64,000 nucleotides of DNA from Novosphingobium meiothermophilum (GTDB taxonomy: Bacteria; Pseudomonadota; Alphaproteobacteria; Sphingomonadales; Sphingomonadaceae), in contig NZ_QGHL01000004.1 in assembly GCF_003171715.1 (NCBI RefSeq), positions 372,001 to 436,000 on the forward strand, written 5' to 3'. Position 1 is the stretch's first letter, and every line of letters starts with the position of its first letter. Below the pieces are notes generated by a model that had not been told where the DNA came from, made no database searches, and was given only the letters and a program-made list of their open reading frames with translations. This document shows, piece by piece, positions 24,365 through 30,956 of this stretch. Both the position numbers and the translations under genes were made by a program.

Positions 24365-25180
24365 ATGATTTCGCCCGCCAAGGCCAGCTTCCAGCGCAAG
24401 CTCGCATCGCAGGCCAGCCCGATCCCCGGCGCGATCCCCGGCCCGGAGCCGCGCCGGGATGCGATCTGGCGCGATGGCTTTCCGGACCCTGCCCCGGCCC
24501 GCCCCATGCCCGAAAGCGGCCCGGTGGCATCCGAATATCAGCAGCTTCTGGCCGCGCTCCAGCTTGACATGAACCGCCTGCGCCAGATCCAGAGCACCGA
24601 ACGCAAGATCGAGGCCAAGCGCACCATGATCGGCCAGTATCTGCCCTGGGTGGAAGGCGCGCTCGCCGCCAGCCCGCCCGCGCAGGATGAAATCGTGGGC
24701 AACATGCTGATCTGGGCGCTCGATATTGCCGACTGGACCCTCGCCTTCCGCCTTGCCGCGCATGTGCTGGGGCATGGCCTTGCCCTGCCCGAACGCTATC
24801 GCCGCACCCCGGCCACGCTGATTGCCGAAGAGGTGGCCGAGGCGGGCCTTGCCCCGCGCGCGGCCAATGCCCCGGCGCCGATCAGCCGCGAATGGCTCCA
24901 GCGCTTTGCCGCCCTGGTTGAAGGGCACGATATTTTCGATCAGGTCCGCGCCAAGCTGGCCAAGGCCATCGGCCTTGCCCTGGCGGCAGAGGCCGAAGCC
25001 TTCGATCCGGCCGCGCCCAGCGCGCTGGCGGGCGGGCGGGCGGCGCTTCTGGCGCAGGCCCGCGCCAGCTTTGCCCAGGCGCTCGCCCTCGATCGGGGGG
25101 CAGGCGTCAAGAAACTGATCGAAGCGATTGATCGCGAACTGAAAAAGGCACCCCAACCCGCACCCGAACCCGAACCCTGA
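24365..25180 (+). CDS. M: Terminase small/endonuclease subunit, P2 gpM family
   Basis: The protein has 271 residues. MISPAKASFQRKL at the N-terminus is characteristic, followed by a helical region and LIWALDIADWTLAFRLAAHVL. In P2, M cuts the cos ends together with P. The start at 24365 is supported by the conserved N-terminus. The C-terminus is an acidic Pro/Glu tail. Confidence 0.9.
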   Translation: MISPAKASFQRKLASQASPIPGAIPGPEPRRDAIWRDGFPDPAPARPMPESGPVASEYQQLLAALQLDMNRLRQIQSTERKIEAKRTMIGQYLPWVEGALAASPPAQDEIVGNMLIWALDIADWTLAFRLAAHVLGHGLALPERYRRTPATLIAEEVAEAGLAPRAANAPAPISREWLQRFAALVEGHDIFDQVRAKLAKAIGLALAAEAEAFDPAAPSALAGGRAALLAQARASFAQALALDRGAGVKKLIEAIDRELKKAPQPAPEPEP

Positions 25181-25334
25181 TTGACGAGCTGCGCCACCCG
25201 CGCCGGGGGCGGGCGAGGGCCGAAGGCATCCGCCGCAAGGCCGCTCAACCTCACCCCCGTTAATTGATGGTCGACCGCACTAATGTCCGCTTCGCGGCCA
25301 TGCCGGCGGTCTCCGCTGGAACTGGAACCCGAAG

Positions 25335-25808
25335 ATGACCTTCGTCGCGCTGCCACCATCGCCCGCATCGCCCCCGGCCTCGGTCGTGGCGGGCGATGGC
25401 TGGTATCCCGATATCGATGTCACCGCCATGCGCCAGGCGCTGCGCCTGTCCGATCAGGTCACGCACGCGCGGCTTGTCGGCGCGATCGAGGGCGCGCTGC
25501 TGACAGTCGAAGGGGAACTGGCGCTCTGGCGCGCCTCGCGCGAGGCCGACAGCCATGAAGCGCTGGCCGAGGTGGAGCCGGAACGCACCATCGGCGGCGA
25601 GCACCGGCTGACCGTGCTCTATACCCGCGCGGTGCGCTTTCACGCGGCGGCCGAACTGGCAGAGCTGCACCGCGATCTGTCCGCCACCACCGATGGCCAG
25701 ACCCGCGCCGAACCCCGGATGTTCACGGCCGAGGATTACCGCAAGCTCGCCACCCAGGCCGTGCGCGATATCCTGGGCGTGCCGCGCGTGGCCGTGGAGC
25801 TGATCTGA
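25335..25808 (+). CDS. L: Head completion/stabilisation protein, P2 gpL family
   Basis: The protein has 157 residues. The segments WYPDIDVTAMRQALRLSDQVT, RLVGAIEGALLTVEGELALW and ARDILGV-like AVRDILGVPRVAVEL match gpL, which closes the filled head. It sits in the expected O-N-M-L order. Its stop overlaps the next ATG. Confidence 0.9.
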   Translation: MTFVALPPSPASPPASVVAGDGWYPDIDVTAMRQALRLSDQVTHARLVGAIEGALLTVEGELALWRASREADSHEALAEVEPERTIGGEHRLTVLYTRAVRFHAAAELAELHRDLSATTDGQTRAEPRMFTAEDYRKLATQAVRDILGVPRVAVELI

Positions 25809-26095
25809 TGATGATCCGCTTCTGCGATGATTGCGCCCATGGCCTGCCGCCCCCGCCGGGGCCTTCGGGCGGAACCTTTCTCTGCGCGCGGCCCGTCAAT
25901 GCGGTGGGCGGCCTTTCCCGGCACGATGGCCCGCGCCGGGGCGGGGCGCGCCGCGCGCTGATGGTGCCGGCCGATCAGGAACGCACTGGCCATCGCACCC
26001 AGCGCGGCCGCGAAAAGTGCGGGCCGCCGGGCCGGTTCTGGCGCAGCCGCCGCACCGGAACGCCGCAGGGAGGCGATCCATGCCCCGCACCGTGA
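25808..26095 (+). CDS. Small cysteine-containing hypothetical protein, 95 aa
   Basis: The frame starts at the ATG overlapping the gpL stop. The N-terminus MMIRFCDDCAHG and a later FLCARP suggest a small zinc-binding fold. The rest is Arg/Gly/Pro-rich. The last 16 bases overlap tail gene X. No family is recognised. The position is conserved in style with small uncharacterised genes between L and X. Confidence 0.45.
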   Translation: MMIRFCDDCAHGLPPPPGPSGGTFLCARPVNAVGGLSRHDGPRRGGARRALMVPADQERTGHRTQRGREKCGPPGRFWRSRRTGTPQGGDPCPAP

Positions 26096-26322
26096 CCGCG
26101 CGCCAGGGCGATACGATCGATGCCATTTGCTGGCGCGTGCTGGGCACCACGGCGGGCGGCGTGGTCGAAGCCGCGCTCGATGCCAATCCGGGGCTGGCCG
26201 TGCTGGGGCCGTTCCTGCCCGAAGGCACAGCCGTGATCCTGCCCGATCTGCCCGGCACCGATGCTGCGGGAACCATCCCGGTGCCCGTGCCGGTTCTCGC
26301 AACCGTGAACCTGTGGGACTGA
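26080..26322 (+). CDS. X: Phage tail protein X
   Basis: The protein has 80 residues. It is a LysM-like fold with VTARQGDTIDAICWRVLG and a pattern ending in LPDLP. P2 X is a small tail component. The frame overlaps the preceding gene and stops on the ATG of the following one. Confidence 0.85.
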   Translation: MPRTVTARQGDTIDAICWRVLGTTAGGVVEAALDANPGLAVLGPFLPEGTAVILPDLPGTDAAGTIPVPVPVLATVNLWD

Positions 26323-26531
26323 TGATGGAAAGCACGATCCTATCGCAGATCATCACCAATTTCGGCCCTTCCGGGGCCTTTGTCGGCTATCTCATCTGGC
26401 AGCAGATGCGGCGCGACAAGATTGATGGCGAGCGCGTGGAAACCGACAAGGAACTGGCCACGGCGCTCGCCAACCTCACGAACGCGATCAACGCCAGCAC
26501 CGGCGCCAGCAGCGAAGGAAAGGGCCGGTGA
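26322..26531 (+). CDS. Small membrane protein, candidate holin
   Basis: The protein has 69 residues. One hydrophobic helix (NFGPSGAFVGYLIWQQM) is followed by a charged, helical tail. The position after X is where P2-type phages place holin Y. It has a single clear membrane segment rather than the three of P2 Y, so the holin role is only inferred. Two in-frame ATGs (26322, 26325) are possible. Confidence 0.55.
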   Translation: MMESTILSQIITNFGPSGAFVGYLIWQQMRRDKIDGERVETDKELATALANLTNAINASTGASSEGKGR

Positions 26532-26695
26532 TGGCCGCCCCTGCTGATCGCGCCGCATCCGGACGCGCGCTGAAAGCTGCCGTGGCGGGGCTGACGCTGG
26601 CCGTGGCCGCGCTGGATGCCGCCCCTGCCCGAAAGAGCGCATCGCCCCCGCCCCGGCCGGGCCGCGCCGCGCGCCGCGTGAAAGGCACTGCCTGA
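26531..26695 (+). CDS. Small protein with one hydrophobic helix, 54 aa
   Basis: The frame is linked by ATGA-type overlaps to genes on both sides. It reads MAAPADRAASGRALKAAVAG followed by LTLAVAALDAAPA and a basic Pro/Arg-rich tail. It is too short to classify. Overlaps on both ends and shared composition support translation. It may be part of the lysis cassette. Confidence 0.45.
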   Translation: MAAPADRAASGRALKAAVAGLTLAVAALDAAPARKSASPPPRPGRAARRVKGTA

Positions 26696-27204
26696 TGAAG
26701 AAGCCCGCCCTGCTGCGCGCCGCGATCACCGCGCTGTTCCCCGATTACGCGCGCGATCCTGATAAGCTCGCGCTCTGGGTGGAAACCGGGCAGGTGCGCG
26801 CGGGGTGCAATGGCCAGCGCGGCTTCGCGCTGGAATACCAGCTCACGCTGGTGGCCGAAGATTTCACCCACGCGCCCGAAGCGCTGTTCTTCGCCGTGGT
26901 CGATTGGCTGCGCAGCCAGCAGCCCGATGTGACCCAGCCCAATGCCCCCGGCTTCGCCTTCGAGGTGGACGTGCTGGATGAACGCACCTTCGATGTGAAG
27001 ATGGTGCTGCCCCTGCGCGAAATCGTCACCGCCGCCGCGGCGGGGGATGGCGCATGGCATCTGGAAGTGCAGGATGAAGCCCCGCTTTTCCCCGATGCCG
27101 AACCGCTGCGCAGCGGTGCCGGTCCCATCACCTCGCTATGGACCCGCGCCAATGGCGCGGCGCCCGTGCAGGTCGCGCCCGTCCCCGGCGCGGCTGCGCC
27201 CTGA
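26695..27204 (+). CDS. R: Tail completion protein, P2 gpR family
   Basis: The protein has 169 residues. The opening MKKPALLRAAITALFPDYARDP and LALWVETGQVR, then LVAEDFTHAPEALFFAVVDWL, match gpR. It acts with S at the tail end that joins the head. It starts on the previous stop codon. Confidence 0.88.
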   Translation: MKKPALLRAAITALFPDYARDPDKLALWVETGQVRAGCNGQRGFALEYQLTLVAEDFTHAPEALFFAVVDWLRSQQPDVTQPNAPGFAFEVDVLDERTFDVKMVLPLREIVTAAAAGDGAWHLEVQDEAPLFPDAEPLRSGAGPITSLWTRANGAAPVQVAPVPGAAAP

Positions 27205-27219
27205 TCGAAAGGATCAGGC

Positions 27220-27723
27220 ATGGCCGATGATCTGGCCGAACTGGAACCCTTCCTCGCCGCGTATCTCAACCGGCTTGGCCCCGCCCAGCGGCGCAAGGTT
27301 CTGCGCAAGATCGGCGAGGAAACCCGCCGCCTGAATGCCCGCCGCATCGCCGCCAACGTGCAGCCCGATGGCAGCGCCATGGCGCCGCGCAAGAAGCGCA
27401 AGCGGATGAAGGACCGCAAGGGCCGCATCCGCCGCACCGCGAAGATGTTTCCGAAGATCAGGCTGGCCCGAAGCCTCAAGGTTCTAACTTCACAGGATCA
27501 TGTTGAAGTCGGCTATGGCTGGAACCGCTTCACGAACTATATCGCTTTGATCCATCAGGAAGGCCGCACTGTGCCGATTGGCCGGATTGGGGCCAACACG
27601 GGCGGCGGATCAACGGCAGGCAGGAAAATCTACGCAACCTATCCCGAACGCCGCCTGCTGGGCTTCGGCCCGGAAGACCTGGAAGCGATAACCGACGCCG
27701 CGCTGAAGATGCTGGAAGGCTAG
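27220..27723 (+). CDS. S: Tail completion/virion morphogenesis protein, P2 gpS family
   Basis: The protein has 167 residues. The segments LAELEPFLAAYLNRLGPAQR, LNARRIAANVQPDGSAMAPRK and VGYGWNRFTNYIALIHQEG are typical. The gene ends convergently with a minus-strand operon, overlapping it by four bases. Confidence 0.88.
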   Translation: MADDLAELEPFLAAYLNRLGPAQRRKVLRKIGEETRRLNARRIAANVQPDGSAMAPRKKRKRMKDRKGRIRRTAKMFPKIRLARSLKVLTSQDHVEVGYGWNRFTNYIALIHQEGRTVPIGRIGANTGGGSTAGRKIYATYPERRLLGFGPEDLEAITDAALKMLEG

Positions 27724-27959
27724 ACCCCGTCATCCATTTCCATGTCATCATCGGCAAAGGCCCCGCAGAACGCCGTGGCCGGATCGGCGATGCGGGTCTG
27801 GTCGATCATGTCGGGCCAGGTGAACAGTTCAAGATCGGGATCGATATTCCCGAAGCGGCTGACAGGCAGGGCCGCCATGTCATCGGCCAGCGTGCGGCAG
27901 GGCCGCGTCGGAAGCCGCAGCTTCAGATGATGGCGGATCACCAGGTCGGCGCGCTTCAT
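27720..27959 (-). CDS. Hypothetical protein, 79 aa, third gene of a small reversed operon
   Basis: The protein begins MKRADLVIRHHLKLRLPTRP and has a central VSRFGNIDPDLELFTWPDM and an acidic C-terminus (DDDMEMDD). It overlaps the upstream gene by four bases. No family is recognised. The operon sits against the direction of the late genes and is preceded by repeated GATACGTATC-like operators, so it may be expressed in the lysogen. Confidence 0.5.
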   Translation of the reverse strand: MKRADLVIRHHLKLRLPTRPCRTLADDMAALPVSRFGNIDPDLELFTWPDMIDQTRIADPATAFCGAFADDDMEMDDGV

Positions 27960-28300
27960 GCCGCCTTCTCCAGCCCGGCATGGCCGGTCTCGATCAGCGC
28001 CAGTTCCACGCGGGCAAGCCGCAGTTCGGCCAGATGGTAGATGCTGCCCAGATCATCGAGCGAAAGGGCGCGATCATGGACATCCAGCGCGCCCAGCTCG
28101 GCCCGCACGCGGCCGACTGCCTCGCGCAGCGGGCATGGCGCCATGATGTCGATCGCTTCGTCCAGATCGAGCCGCACCACGTCGAGATCCAGCGCATGGC
28201 CCATGCGCGGCGTGTCCAGGCAGTTTTCGGCCATGCGGAACAGGCTTGCGCGTGCCGCGCCGATCAGGGCCAGCGGGTCCACCGCGTAACGCGCGCCCAT
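27956..28300 (-). CDS. Hypothetical helical protein, 114 aa
   Basis: The start at 28300 gives MGARYAVDPLALIGAARASL. The protein is helical, with heptad-like stretches and no membrane segment. It sits in the middle of a three-gene reversed operon, overlapping its neighbours at both ends. The function is unknown. It may be a lysogeny-expressed accessory gene. Confidence 0.5.
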   Translation of the reverse strand: MGARYAVDPLALIGAARASLFRMAENCLDTPRMGHALDLDVVRLDLDEAIDIMAPCPLREAVGRVRAELGALDVHDRALSLDDLGSIYHLAELRLARVELALIETGHAGLEKAA

Positions 28301-28440
28301 CACAGCGCGCTCCCGTCGGGCGCATGTTCTGCCCACAGGCGGCGCAGCAGGTCTTCGCGGCTGAGGCGCAGTTTCGCGGTCTGATGCGGATTTTGCGCTG
28401 CCTTTGCGCGCGAAGCGGGTGTATAGGGCGTCTTAGCCAT
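28300..28440 (-). CDS. Small basic protein, 46 aa
   Basis: The start ATG is at 28440. The protein is MAKTPYTPASRAKAAQNPHQ followed by AKLRLSREDLLRRLWAEHA. The first half is basic and the second half is a helix. It is the first gene of the reversed operon, just downstream of the operator cluster at 28508-28558. Confidence 0.5.
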   Translation of the reverse strand: MAKTPYTPASRAKAAQNPHQTAKLRLSREDLLRRLWAEHAPDGSAL

Positions 28441-28507
28441 TGACCTGATCTCCGTGTGATCGGTTGAGGTTAGACCGGGGTGGTAGCTTCCGACTTCCAC
28501 CCCGGTT

Positions 28508-28558
28508 GATACGTTAGATACGTATTCTTGCATTCACTGTCAACGGGTGATACGTATC
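28508..28558. promoter_or_regulatory. Operator cluster of GATACGT repeats
   Basis: There are three copies: GATACGTTAG (28508-28517), GATACGTATT (28517-28526) and the perfect palindrome GATACGTATC (28549-28558). They lie in the divergent gap between the reversed operon and a small DNA-binding-type gene. I infer binding by that gene's product. Confidence 0.55.
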
Positions 28559-28564
28559 GCACGT

Positions 28565-28720
28565 ATGAAAAAGCCTAGCCCAATGCAGCGCTTTGAAATG
28601 AAAGCGCCTTCCGAATGGTTCGACCGCGTTGACCAGTGGCGTGCAACGCAACCCGGCCTTCCCCCTCGCGCAGAGGCCATCCGCCGCCTCGTGGAAAAAG
28701 GCCTGAAAGCCCCTGACTAG
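28565..28720 (+). CDS. Probable ribbon-helix-helix DNA-binding protein, 51 aa
   Basis: The protein has a short strand followed by two helices: MKKPSPMQRFEMKAPSEWFD, then a PRAEAIRRLVEKGL helix. This is the layout of Arc/CopG-type repressors. It is divergent from the 28440 operon, with the palindromic operators just upstream of its ATG. It is probably an autoregulator of the divergent operon. Confidence 0.6.
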   Translation: MKKPSPMQRFEMKAPSEWFDRVDQWRATQPGLPPRAEAIRRLVEKGLKAPD

Positions 28721-28827
28721 AGGCCGCACCCCAGAGGCAGGCGCAACGCCTGCCTGCCTCGGATACGTGGATCGGCTATGAGGTTGCGGTCGGCTTCGAA
28801 GGCACCGTCGAAGGCTGCTTACTATAG

Positions 28828-28855
28828 TTGACATTCCCGCCACATCGTCTATTAT
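28828..28855 (+). promoter_or_regulatory. Promoter and operator of the toxin-antitoxin pair
   Basis: TTGACA (28828-28833) and TATTAT (28850-28855) have a 16-base spacer, the best sigma-70 match in the element. Direct repeats CTATAGTTGACAT and TTATAGTGAACAT overlap both boxes and are plausible antitoxin operators. The toxin ATG at 28863 is almost leaderless. Confidence 0.7.
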
Positions 28856-28862
28856 AGTGAAC

Positions 28863-29153
28863 ATGAGGGCGGTCAAGACAACTGAGCAGTTCGATCGATG
28901 GATGGAGGGGTTGAAGGACCGCGCCGCCGTTGCTCGCATTCGCATCCGGATTGATCGTCTGGCGCTGGGCAATCCCGGCCTTTGCCGCAACCTGAAGGGT
29001 GGTGTCAGCGAACTGAAGGTGGATTTCGGGCCGGGCTACCGGATCTATTTCACCGAACGCGCGGGCGAACTGGTGATTTTGTTGTGTGGCGGCACGAAGA
29101 AGGGGCAGGACGGCGATATCGCCCTTGCCATCCAGCTTGCGAAAGAAGTCTGA
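28863..29153 (+). CDS. Type II toxin, RelE/HigB family
   Basis: The protein has 96 residues. The family pattern is DRWMEGLKDRAAVARIRIRI, GVSELKVDFGPGYRIYF and LVILLCGGTKKGQDGDI. It is probably a ribosome-dependent mRNA interferase. I start at the ATG at 28863 (a GTG lies two codons upstream). The gene is followed by its antitoxin in the toxin-first order of HigBA-type pairs. Confidence 0.88.
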   Translation: MRAVKTTEQFDRWMEGLKDRAAVARIRIRIDRLALGNPGLCRNLKGGVSELKVDFGPGYRIYFTERAGELVILLCGGTKKGQDGDIALAIQLAKEV

Positions 29154-29155
29154 TC

Positions 29156-29443
29156 ATGGCGCTTGAACTGAAAACCTATGATGTCGCAGAGCATCTCACC
29201 AGCGAAGAGGAAATCCGTCTCTATCTCGATGCCGCGTTCGAGGATGGCGATGCCGCGATCATCGCCAATGCGCTGGGCAACGTGGCGCGCGCGCGCGGCA
29301 TGACGCGCATCGCCAGCGAGGCCGGCATCAGCCGTGCAGGGCTTTACAAGGCCGTGGGCGAAAACGGCAATCCATCGCTGCAAACGCTGGTTGCCCTGCT
29401 GCGTGCATTCGGCATGAAACTGAAGGTCGAATCGGCCCGATGA
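29156..29443 (+). CDS. HigA-type antitoxin with helix-turn-helix
   Basis: The protein has 95 residues. KTYDVAEHLTSEEEI at the N-terminus and a helix-turn-helix (MTRIASEAGISRAGLYKAVG) fit the addiction-module antidote family. The gene starts two bases after the toxin stop. The pair likely stabilises the prophage or acts in defence. A hairpin terminator follows at 29469-29497. Confidence 0.88.
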   Translation: MALELKTYDVAEHLTSEEEIRLYLDAAFEDGDAAIIANALGNVARARGMTRIASEAGISRAGLYKAVGENGNPSLQTLVALLRAFGMKLKVESAR

Positions 29444-29468
29444 TCGGTGGTTTACGCCCAATGAAAAT

Positions 29469-29497
29469 GGGCGCGCCGGTCCGGATGCGGCGCGCCC
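29469..29497 (+). terminator. Terminator after the toxin-antitoxin pair
   Basis: GGGCGCGCCG pairs perfectly with CGGCGCGCCC across a nine-base loop, followed by TTCCTT. It may act in both directions because the spanin gene converges on it. Confidence 0.65.
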
Positions 29498-29534
29498 TTC
29501 CTTCGTATCCTTGCGGGGGATTATCCCTGCGCGC

Positions 29535-30080
29535 TCATCGCTCCGGCGCGCGGTCGTCCTCGCGCGGCAGGGTCTGTGCCCAGTTGTGGGCGGCCACGGC
29601 ATAGGTCACGGCGGCGGTGCAGGCCTGCAGATCAGCACGGCTGACAGCCACGAAGGGATCGGCGGGCAGCTTTGCAGGAAGCCCGGCACTGCCACCTGGG
29701 GCGGCGGCAGGGGCTTGGCTGGCCGCGCTTCGATCACTTTCGGGCCGCAGCCCGCCAGCGGGGCAGCGATTGCTGCCAGCATAAGCGCTGCCAGCAGCCA
29801 GCGCGCGCGCAAGATCGTGGGCATAATCGGTTTCGCTCCTTTTCGCATTGGCGGCGCTGCGCCGCTCCTCTGCCGCATTGACGGCGGCCTGCGCTGCGCC
29901 CGCTTCGGCCTGCGCACGCCGGATGGCGGCCAGATCGGCGCGGCAGGCGGCCAGCCCTGCCCTGATCCCGCCGCCCAGAACCGGCAGCCCGTGGATCTCG
30001 ATCAGCAGGCCCGCGCACCACAGCGCCAGGGCGCCAGCCAGCGCGCGCCACAGGTTGCGCTTCAGCCACGCCTCGATCAT
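29535..30080 (-). CDS. Rz-like i-spanin
   Basis: The protein has 181 residues with an N-terminal membrane anchor (LWRALAGALALWCAGLLIEI) and a long periplasmic Ala/Arg-rich helical region (AAIRRAQAEAGAAQAAVNAAEE). The layout is that of an inner-membrane spanin. A second lipoprotein gene is nested inside it in another frame, the classic Rz/Rz1 arrangement. It overlaps the endolysin gene by four bases. Confidence 0.75.
   Translation of the reverse strand: MIEAWLKRNLWRALAGALALWCAGLLIEIHGLPVLGGGIRAGLAACRADLAAIRRAQAEAGAAQAAVNAAEERRSAANAKRSETDYAHDLARALAAGSAYAGSNRCPAGGLRPESDRSAASQAPAAAPGGSAGLPAKLPADPFVAVSRADLQACTAAVTYAVAAHNWAQTLPREDDRAPER
29606..29824 (-). CDS. Rz1-like o-spanin lipoprotein, embedded in the Rz gene
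   Basis: The protein has 72 residues. MPTILRARWLLAALMLAAIA is followed by lipobox LAGC, then a proline-rich periplasmic segment (RPAKPLPPPQV). It lies wholly inside the i-spanin gene in a shifted frame. Together the two would fuse inner and outer membranes at lysis. Confidence 0.72.
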   Translation of the reverse strand: MPTILRARWLLAALMLAAIAAPLAGCGPKVIEARPAKPLPPPQVAVPGFLQSCPPIPSWLSAVLICRPAPPP

Positions 30081-30529
30081 GCCACGATCCCCGGCAGATA
30101 GGTGGTCTGCCCGCTTGCCGTCCGCCGCGCTGTCAGCGTCTGGTTGCGGGCGCGGCGCGCGGAAAAGCTGGCATGAACCCACCCGGCCTCGCCAAACTCG
30201 TAGATGAGCTGGTCGAACCGCAGGTTCTGTTCGATCCAGCGGCACACCGCGATGTTGGAAATGCCCGCCACGGTGAAATCGGCCGCTTCGCCCAGGCTGT
30301 GCTGGCTGCTGGCGCTGCCGCCGATCGCGCGGTTCAGCGCCGGGCTGCGATAGCCGCTGGTGACGATCACCGGCCGCCCATAATGCGCGCGCACCGGCTC
30401 AAGCACCTCGGCGCACAGCAGGCGCAGCGCCGCGATCACCGGCGGCGGGGCCGTATTGTCGATCCCGCGCCGCACGGCCGTGGCCGAACGGGTCATCTCG
30501 GCAAGCGTGAAATGGGGCGAAAGGTTCAT
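30077..30529 (-). CDS. Endolysin, peptidase M15 family
   Basis: The protein has 150 residues. The zinc-peptidase motifs are visible: SSQHSLGEAADF (HxxGxxxD) and WVHASF. The start is MNLSPHFTLAEMTRSATAVR, typical of phage D-Ala-D-Ala carboxypeptidase-like lysins. It cleaves peptidoglycan cross-links. A longer start at 30565 is possible. It is first in a reversed lysis cassette, with Ogr-like site B about 80 bases upstream. Confidence 0.88.
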   Translation of the reverse strand: MNLSPHFTLAEMTRSATAVRRGIDNTAPPPVIAALRLLCAEVLEPVRAHYGRPVIVTSGYRSPALNRAIGGSASSQHSLGEAADFTVAGISNIAVCRWIEQNLRFDQLIYEFGEAGWVHASFSARRARNQTLTARRTASGQTTYLPGIVA

Positions 30530-30598
30530 GATCCGGGCGGCTCCCATGATGACACGGCCCACCATGCCCCCCGCGTGCGCGCCGATCAGCGCCCCGGC

Positions 30599-30621
30599 GT
30601 TGTCAGCCCGAAGCCGACAAC
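30599..30621. promoter_or_regulatory. Proposed Ogr-type activator dyad, site B
   Basis: GTTGTC, an 11-base spacer, then GACAAC. Its centre is about 81 bases upstream of the endolysin ATG, so a -55 position would place transcription start near 30555, just before that gene. Confidence 0.55.
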
Positions 30622-30642
30622 GCGGGGGCGGGCAGTTTCACA

Positions 30643-30954
30643 TCACAGCCCAGCCCCCATTACAAACAAGGCATCAACCTGTTCCGCGCTTAATCCGATG
30701 ACCGGTGCGAGCATTTGCACAAGCGAACTGTCGCGCCTGACATCTGCGGCATATTCCCACTCGATCCGCGCCGCTTCGCCTTCAACGCCGCTCTGGGCCG
30801 CGATTGCGGCATCCACCACTTCCAGCAAACCGGCGCGCAGCAGCGCAAGGCGTGCCTGCCGCATCGAGATGGCTTCTGGAACTGCCGCCTGAGCATCAAC
30901 CGTTATACGTTCGATCTCACCCGTGGCCGCGTCTATCCTGATCGCGTTGCCCAT
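30643..30954 (-). CDS. Hypothetical protein, possible tail-fibre-associated, 103 aa
   Basis: The start is MGNAIRIDAATGEIERITV; the rest is helical (MRQARLALLRAGLLEVVDAA). It begins three bases beyond the fibre gene stop and is probably co-transcribed with it. Short proteins of this kind after fibre genes are often assembly factors, but no specific similarity is claimed. Confidence 0.55.
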   Translation of the reverse strand: MGNAIRIDAATGEIERITVDAQAAVPEAISMRQARLALLRAGLLEVVDAAIAAQSGVEGEAARIEWEYAADVRRDSSLVQMLAPVIGLSAEQVDALFVMGAGL

Positions 30955-30956
30955 GC

